From contig JAWZXG010000036.1 in NCBI GenBank assembly GCA_037178625.1, positions 62,001-126,000 on the forward strand: a DNA stretch of 64,000 nt, in the 5' to 3' direction. The notes under the pieces are model-generated. The model was not told the origin of the DNA and did not search any database. It saw nothing but the letters and a program-made list of their open reading frames with translations. Numbering within the stretch: the stretch's first letter is position 1; every line of letters starts with the position of its first letter. The DNA is from Skeletonema tropicum. Its lineage: Eukaryota > Bacillariophyta > Thalassiosirophyceae > Thalassiosirales > Thalassiosiraceae. Position numbers and translations under genes: made by a program. Of this stretch, positions 58,062-64,000 are shown one piece after another.

Positions 58062-59195
58062 ACAGCTACTATACTGATTCCTACCAAGATCCCTGTAGAA
58101 AAAAGTTTGGAAAAAAATGGAGAATTTGTGACCATAAGGGGTTGGGCACCTCCCGGCCCCGTTATCGACACTTCACTGCGCTTGTTTCGACCCGGGGCCC
58201 CGAGGGCCGAATATATCAAGCGAAGACACGGATGGACGGACGAGCAATATGACAATGTGTATTGGATGACGATAGGGGAAGTGAGACGGAAAAGTACCCT
58301 TAGCCAGCAGCGATTTACCTGCAAACTAATGCATGGCCTCCTCCCAGTGAATCACGTGAAGCAACATGAAACGCAAGTATCGCAGTGTCCGAACTGTCGG
58401 CAGTGTGATGACGAAACAATAGCACACGTGTTTCAATGTTCCCACCCGGATATGGCTGCGAAACGTGCTGCAATTATAGCAGCACTCCGGAAGAAAGGAC
58501 TCCGGAAATTATCACGAAAAATACTACTCAGAGTGGCAAACTTGGTAGAACAATATGCAAACGGAGGCGAGATTCGAACCACATCAGAATGCCCGAGGAT
58601 CCAGGAAGCACTGGAAGCACAACGTGACCTCGGGTGGGATGACTTCTTCAGAGGATATCTGGTAAAAGAATGGTATCAAGCATTGGAGAGTACTCATCAT
58701 GGGGACGCCCACCAGCAGTTTTATCAACTCCAAAAATTGATCTGGTATGAAGTTGCACTACCGCAGTGGCATGAGCGAAACAGACTAGCTCATGGAACTC
58801 AGTCATTTGACAAGCAAATAGAGAGTGCACATTTAGCAGAGCAATTGGTATGGTACAGTCAACATCGAGAGGAGATGCCGCCAGGCTTTCACCAACGGTG
58901 GGCAAATCATAGTATTGACGAAATAAGCAATATGGATTTGGCTACTAGGCGAATGTGGGTGCATCACCTCAAGATAGGCAGGCAAGCGGTCGAGATGCGA
59001 GCAGAACAGCGGAAGAAAAGTCAACGAACTTTATCGTTCTACTTCAATGAATTCGGCCCACCACTACCGCCACCTCAGCGGCAACGTGTGGCTGATGAAG
59101 CCGAGGAACACGCAAATAGAGTAGTATTGTATCGTGAGGAGGGACAGCCGACAATAGACGCAGCCCTCAATGAACTCGAGAAATCGACGACGTAA
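58062..59195 (+). pseudogene. LINE-B ORF2, C-terminal part after H1
   Basis: The frame is open from 58062. LINE sequence proper starts after H1 ends at 58084; the first candidate start is TTG 58107. It carries the post-RNase H metal-binding pattern CPNCRQCDDETIAHVFQCSHPD and a long helical C-terminal region ending at 59195. With the parts at 48884-53413 it would complete ORF2, but the middle of the RNase H domain is not represented, so sequence was lost or lies hidden at the H1 junctions. 59196-59393 is the 3' UTR with the TAT-repeat tail. Confidence 0.75.
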
Positions 59196-59393
59196 ACAAC
59201 CGTATGGTTGAACTAATCCTGGCCAGGAGACTATTTAGGTCTTCTGGCTTGGAGTGCGATCTGAGAAACAGTTGTGGAGGCAGTATAGAGCACTATCAAT
59301 GCTACCGACACAGCGCACATGTTGGTTAGTCATAATTTCGCCCCTAGAGGGCTAATCAGACGTACTTTAAAATTTCTGTTATATTATTATTAT

Positions 59394-59412
59394 CAATCCT
59401 CAGATTGTTCCA
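59394..59412 (+). repeat. 19-bp LINE-B target duplication, right
   Basis: Identical to 47062-47080. Confidence 0.95.
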
Positions 59413-60740
59413 CAGGGAACCGGATTGCTAAGCCTGCATGTTTCACACTAAGGGAAAGCAGGTGTCGCAACTCTCCAGATAATTCCGAAGGGGAGATGCC
59501 AAAGAGAGGTGGGATAAATTTCTCTCTAATGCCAACCTCAATCGGAGCAAGAAGGGGCCCCACGTTTGGCACAATGCGCGATAAGTATGTCCATTCATTC
59601 TGAAGAGACAGTACAAAACCTGCATAGGCTGCCTGGGGTTGTGTGTAGGCACATTTGCCAAGGACTTCCACGCAATATACCCACTGTTCCACTTTCTTCT
59701 TGACCCACTCCTCCTTCTCAGCTGCATCACCATACACTCCACCAAGGTATCGGTGGTGGCGTCCATAATTCAGTTCCGAGATGCCAGCCGCTTCAAAGGC
59801 TGCTCGTGCAGCATCCTCATCTTGCGGCATACAAATGTAGTGGGATTTATCTGGTTCGGGATAGTATCCAACATAGGGCCCCCTTTCTTTGAGAAGCTGA
59901 AGCATAGTAGCGTTATCGAGTGCAGTACCGACACCGCCGAGATCATCAGCATACCAAGGTTGGAGAGCTCCAGGGACTTTTTCCCTTAACCATTCCGCTA
60001 GTGGCATCAGGGCGATGCCATAGCACACCATAGACAGGCAGCACCCCTGCGTGATGCCCTCCTTGCACGCAATGACAGTAGGGTCTTCTCCCATTTCATT
60101 CCGCATAAAGCAAAGGCTATGGTGTCGATAGCGGTTGAAAGCTATCTTTGCGAGTGGGGGGCATCGATGGTATACCTCCCACAACATGTTGTATCGATTG
60201 AGTTCATTGAAAGCATTGCGAGCATCCACTAGGAGGAGGCCATAGCCACTCTCTGGGATGTAGTGCGAGTTTTCCGTGTCAGGTTGGATGGGATATTCAG
60301 GGAAGGGTGGGGGTGTTGGGTCAGAGCTCGCCTCCTCAGTTGAGGCATCCGCCGGTGGCTCTTCATTCTGACTTGAACTCTCCATCTCACTATCATCTGA
60401 CCCATCTCCATCACCTCCGTCGTCTCCATCTCTGATCTCCGTCTCCGGCTTATTCGCCGCTCTTCGCATGTTCAGCCACCCACCCAATTCTGGAAATACT
60501 TCCAGAATGGCATGAGTTGCACCTTCAATGCCCGCCTGAAGTCCAGCACAGAGTTGGACGTTGTTGCAGGCGTCCCGCGCTCGCTCTTTGCACTGATCAA
60601 GGATTGTTCCAGAGATCAGCCGCATCCAGATTTCACCACAGCCCAAAGGGCGGACTCCGGGCTCCTTATCCACTGCAAGCAGACGCACGTGGTTGAGGGC
60701 TCGGATTTTGGCATAATCCGGTTGTGCGCATTCTTAATCA
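59394..60740 (-). pseudogene. LINE-A RT protein, 5' part
   Basis: The minus-strand frame from 60740 (contains RLLAVDKEPGVRPLGCGEIW) runs through the RT core (LLLVDARNAFNELNR, EGITQGCCLSMVCYG, Y-A-D-D in WYADDLGG) to ...FPVEQSED at the LINE-B insertion. An unusual acidic/Ser/Pro insert (about 60 residues) lies between the first RT motifs. The endonuclease and ORF1 are absent: LINE-A is 5'-truncated exactly where the copia LTR begins. It continues at 47080. Confidence 0.85.
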
Positions 60741-60741
60741 C

Positions 60742-60925
60742 TGTAGATGATACAGGACAAGAGAGTTGCGTAGTAATAGCAGGTTGTGTTCTTCTACGGA
60801 GAAGACAGCACGTTGTCGACAAACGACGTCTTTATGTTTATTTTTGTTTCCCTTTTTGTGAGAAGAACGATGGAATCGCTCCTAACGCAATCTCTATCTA
60901 CATAGACCGTATGTTACCCCTAACA
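60742..60925 (-). repeat. Probable copia LTR
   Basis: In minus orientation the segment begins TGTTAGGGGTAAC and ends CATCTACA (TG...CA), 184 bp, directly downstream of the copia coding remnant. Only one copy is in the window, so the borders are inferred. Confidence 0.5.
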
Positions 60926-60973
60926 TACCATAACTGTAAGAATCCGTAAATACACGAAATATCATTTCCTGTG

Positions 60974-62010
60974 TCACTCCCCTACGATTCGACAGTTTTC
61001 TTTTTCTTTTCTCTGATAATATCCATTGTGTCGCCTTTCCAAAATAAAAGTGGTCGCAATAGTGGCCATACGACTTGATATCCCCAGTGCTTGCTCAATA
61101 CATCGGATGGATTGTGCTCCCCATTGATATGCGCAAAATCTCCAAGTACCATCCTCATTCTGTACTTGCTCCTCAATGAGTCCCAGCATATCGTTGTAAT
61201 CAACAATCTCATCAAACTTTGCATCCCCAACACGGCATTTGAATTTGATCAGCTCAGGGTTGCTATCTCGTTGCCCCTCGAAATCCTCAAGAATACCGAC
61301 TATTTCAGCTCTGAAACGTTGCCCATCGTCGCGAGTTTTCAAAAGGACAGTCCTCCCCACAAGTTCATCAGATTTCAGCTGGTTCAAGTTGGATGGCTTA
61401 GCTGATGGTTGGTTCTGATTGGGTTTCCCAGCGGTTGCTCCCCCATCTTCATCACTCTTCTTGCGATTACGGCTGCGGCTACGGCTGCGTGGAGTAGTAG
61501 TAGTATTGGAAGAAGTAGAGGTTGCTTCCTTGTCGGTGGACTGGACTCGCCTTCTTGGACTACGACGAAGTGGTGTTCCATCACGATTTGTGGCAGTTGT
61601 TGGAACTTCTGGACAAACTGTTGCTGGCTCAGTTGCATCCTCGGGAGAAGGCACAAACTCCTCAATAGTTGGGAAGGCATCATGCCATTGCTGATGAGTA
61701 TCTCGCTGATCTGGATTGTCATGAGGTGGGATAGGTGATTTCTTGATATCATTCTCGTTCTCCGCTCGAATGCTCGACCGATAAAGGATGGAATGGGTCT
61801 CGGGGTTGTATACCATGAACGTCATACTGTGACCAACGGTCTCAGAGTATCCCAAGAAATGGCAAAGGATCTCGTTAGATTCCGAAGGAAAACCAGTTCC
61901 CATGTCTCTGTAGTTCTTGATCGGCCCTCGGGGCCCCCGTTCATGGAGTGCAGAGCAGCGTAATAGGGGGCCGCAGGTGCCCTTCTATTACAGGTGGGAA
62001 AATTCATTAT
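60974..62010 (-). pseudogene. Ty1/copia (CoDi-like) Pol remnant lacking RT
   Basis: The reading 61903-60974 contains CHFLGYSETVGHSMTFMVYN, the post-integrase block of copia elements. Next come Arg/Ser-rich and acidic linkers and a domain (VGRTVLLKTRDDGQRFRAEI...) that in diatom copia elements precedes the RT. The sequence then jumps to the very end of RNase H: in an overlapping frame (about 61160-60985) HINGEHNPSDVLSKHWG is legible. The whole RT core is missing and the frame changes, so this is an internally deleted copy. Another frame at 61822-62007 continues the 5' side. Confidence 0.75.
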
Positions 62011-62448
62011 TTTTCACCCCCATTATTCTACAGAGTTATAGGTAGGAATCAGTACATGTGTTTTTTAGTGAGAAGGTTTACTTTAGGGACACGTAGAGTC
62101 CTCGGTAGAGACTACCGGCGTAGGATCTGTATGTGTTCCTATGTAGAAAGCAAGAAGTACCTGTTGAAAGCGAGAAATTGACTGTACTAGATGCGCTTTT
62201 TGAGCATCTATATCGGTCTGTACGAGAAAGAAATACAGGTTTTACACGGGCGTTAGTCGATTTAGTTTTTGTCTTTCTTCGTCGCGAGAAAATGTCTTTT
62301 TGTAAAACTGTGCTTGATATATCGAATCGTGCGCTTGCAGATGTTTTACTGATCACCAGATGCAGACGCTTAATTGAGTTGTTGTATTCTTTGTGGTGAG
62401 AAAGTGTCTGTTTTGTAAAACTGTGCAGTGATCAATTTTACTAATCAC

Positions 62449-63522
62449 CAGATGAAGATCCTGCGAAGTAATCACTTGGGATTTCATGATCCTTCTTCGC
62501 TTCTTTCCACTTCTTGTTCGGGTTATGATGTCAGTAATCCTGGTTGTCAGGTCTGTCCTGTCTTTGATGAAATCGCCCTTGATTGCTGCTGCGTATGATG
62601 TTTTTGTGATTTCCTCTAACTTTCTCTTGCTATACCTCGTCTTCGACTCTTCTGCCTTCCCCTCCAAGTATTTCACCCAATTTGCTCGCTTCTTGTACGA
62701 TTCGCAGAACTGGCCATTTTGCTTTCTCTTGCAATTTTTTAATCGGTTCGTTGAAATGTTGCTTCCGGTCCAGTATATGGCACTGTCCGACGGGTATGCT
62801 TGATCTTTGGAGCCAAGTGTTTTGCCTCTGCTGGTAGCCACGTACATTGTTCCAAGAAACTTGCTAATCTCCCACAACTCATCTGCTGGATCTATTATCA
62901 TGCGGTTCCAGCGGTCTCCTTTGTCGAATCCAGCTTCGAGTCCTTGACAGCGGTGGATGGTGATGGCGTAGGCAATTTGCAATGGCATGAATAATGCGGT
63001 GCAGCATCCCCTGTTGCAAATCTGCTCGTAGGGTGGGATTGGCACGTGCTGTGCGCAATAAGTTGGGGTAGGATGCATTTGTATCAGTATGAAATGAGTT
63101 AGTAGTGTTTTCGCAGAGAGTGGCAATTGTCTTGTGTCTTTCGTGTGTCAACTTTTACTCACCGTTGGGTTGTTCTTGTCCCATGGGTCCTCGCCTGGTG
63201 GTGGTTTGTATGTAGGGAAATCCACAACAATGTACTTCGGTAGGCTAACCTCACCTTTACCGTTTGGTCCAACGGAGCGATCCTTATCGTAAACGATCTC
63301 GACTACTACCCCAATAGCTGAGACGTACAATCCTGAGTTGGGATCGATGTTGGCTGACTCCAAGCAAACATGTGCACCTACGCACACATCAAAGGTGTAG
63401 AATAGCCTCCTGCCGTAAAAGTGCAACTGGTATGCTGTGTTATTGCCCGCCATCCTGCTGCTGAATTGACACCTGAGCCTAGCTATTGGTACTTTCAGTC
63501 GTTCGTGTGTTTTGATCAGCAT
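62449..63522 (-). pseudogene. PIF1-like helicase, C-terminal exons (H2)
   Basis: Exon 63522-63163 (contains VGAHVCLESANIDPNSGLYV and KYIVVDFPTYKPP, the region before the last helicase motif) joins 63048-62449 across a 114-nt GT-AG intron in phase: ...NNPT-HVPIPPY. The second exon has AYAITIHRCQGLEAG and YVATSRGKTLGS. A one-base frameshift near 62525 moves the C-terminus out of frame; read in the other frame it ends ...KKWKEAKKDHEIPSDYF as in H1. The ATPase motifs would lie beyond the window. Confidence 0.78.
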
Positions 63523-63650
63523 GTCTACGTAGGCAGTTGCATTTGTTTATTAGGTAAAATTGTTCAGTGATCGATTATACTAAAATGATTCAATAAGCAA
63601 GCGATACTTAGTGCGGCAGTGCACATGCACACAAAATAAACTCACATGAT

Positions 63651-63905
63651 AGTTGAATCAGGAGAGGCCTTCTCTCCGACAGGTACCGGTTTAGACTTTT
63701 TCGTGACAGCACCTTTCTCGGACAAATCCGGTTCATCATCATCTTGAACAGGCTGATCACGGGAGCCCGAATGAGTTTTGTCTTCAAGTACAAGTTTCCC
63801 GTTCTCATCACTGGTGTGAAGTTGAAGGTTGAAAAAAAAACTTGTAAGTAAAAAGGAAAGACAGAATTTGTAAAACGGTACAATGAACAAAAATACCAAA
63901 ATCAT
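63651..63905 (-). CDS. Possible upstream helicase exon (H2)
   Basis: An open stretch ending at a gtgagt donor near 63650, with polar, acidic sequence (contains DQPVQDDDEPDLSEKG). The phase does not fit the simplest acceptor before 63522, so assignment to the helicase gene is uncertain. Confidence 0.35.
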
Positions 63906-64000
63906 TGAACCACACGAAGGTTAACCTTCTCTCTTACCAAAAATGCTCACAATTTGAAGTGTACGGCGCTTGGCTTGTACCTCCTTTCTGAGCAATAGCG

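Larger units (their letters stand above)
53416..58084 (+). mobile_element. H1: PIF1-helicase-bearing element inserted in LINE-B
   Basis: Separates the two halves of LINE-B ORF2. The right end is defined by comparison: its last about 130 bp, ending TACTGATTCCTACC (58084), match the reverse complement of 62041-62170 in H2, and the sequences diverge immediately beyond. The left end is only approximate (53380-53540). It contains two similar hairpins near 53543 and 53728-53762, a 305-bp inverted-repeat unit, putative exons and a PIF1 C-terminal exon. Helitron or another helicase-coding element is likely; no Rep domain is visible. Confidence 0.65.
47081..59393 (+). mobile_element. LINE-B non-LTR retrotransposon, interrupted by element H1
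   Basis: 12.3 kb between the 19-bp target duplications inside LINE-A. Two overlapping ORFs (gag-like, then endonuclease-RT-RNase H) and a 3' tail of TATTATTATTAT (to 59393) rather than poly-A. The part from about 53416 to 58084 is foreign (H1), so LINE-B itself is about 7.6 kb. 47081-47307 is its 5' UTR. Confidence 0.88.
62041..64000 (-). mobile_element. H2: second PIF1-helicase element, 5' part outside window
   Basis: Minus-strand relative of H1. It ends at 62041 with TACTGATTCCTACC (reverse complement of the plus strand) and shares the preceding about 130 bp with H1. It abuts the copia remnant. Upstream exons continue past 64000. Confidence 0.7.

Noticed and set aside
58560..58590. GATTCGAACC, resembling a tRNA B-box complement
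   Set aside because: No T-stem, anticodon arm or acceptor pairing around it, and it lies in the LINE-B coding frame.

Overview
The window looks like nuclear DNA of a photosynthetic stramenopile, most likely a diatom. The evidence is short GT-AG introns (about 80-140 nt), a protein whose N-terminus looks like a diatom bipartite plastid presequence (cleavage context ...EA^FSVP), a copia fragment with features of diatom CoDi elements, and a class C GPCR-like gene. Perhaps three quarters of the sequence is mobile or repeated DNA, much of it nested. No tRNA, rRNA or CRISPR was seen. The species cannot be named from the sequence.

Layout. 1-884 (-): 5' part of a plastid-targeted HxxxD acyltransferase running off the window. 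1094-1370: a small inverted-repeat element. 1925-5415: about 16 copies of a 184-bp satellite preceded by diverged inverted copies. 5916-6928: a fold-back element with 48-bp perfect inner arms. 6974-13219: a DIRS-like (tyrosine recombinase) retrotransposon. 14707-21334: a 6.6-kb segment repeated almost exactly at 39115-45742. It carries a broken gene, a small minus-strand gene that I interpret as a selenoprotein (in-frame UGA plus a SECIS-like hairpin), a class C GPCR/TPR gene and the start of an EGF-type membrane protein gene. Only copy 1 keeps the rest of the EGF gene, and that gene is broken near its 3' end by a 12.2-kb insertion (22925-35152) bounded by 27-bp direct repeats. The insertion is a non-coding element into which an intact, very young Ty3/gypsy element (26392-32784) has jumped. 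35526-38795: a Myb-like gene and, on the other strand, decayed genes including an Ulp1-type protease remnant. 45741-64000: nested elements. LINE-A (-) is split by LINE-B (+, 47081-59393, 19-bp target duplication). LINE-B is itself interrupted by a PIF1-helicase element (H1). Beyond LINE-A lie a deleted copia copy and a second helicase element (H2).

Function. The genes that look host-derived are the acyltransferase, the duplicated selenoprotein/GPCR block, the EGF membrane protein and the Myb-like protein. They do not form an operon or obvious pathway. The most interesting item is the small candidate selenoprotein at 15653-16202 and its duplicate at 40061-40610. The reading frame continues past a UGA at the position where I expect a conserved cysteine, across two clean introns, and a hairpin with all SECIS landmarks lies about 90 nt after the stop codon.
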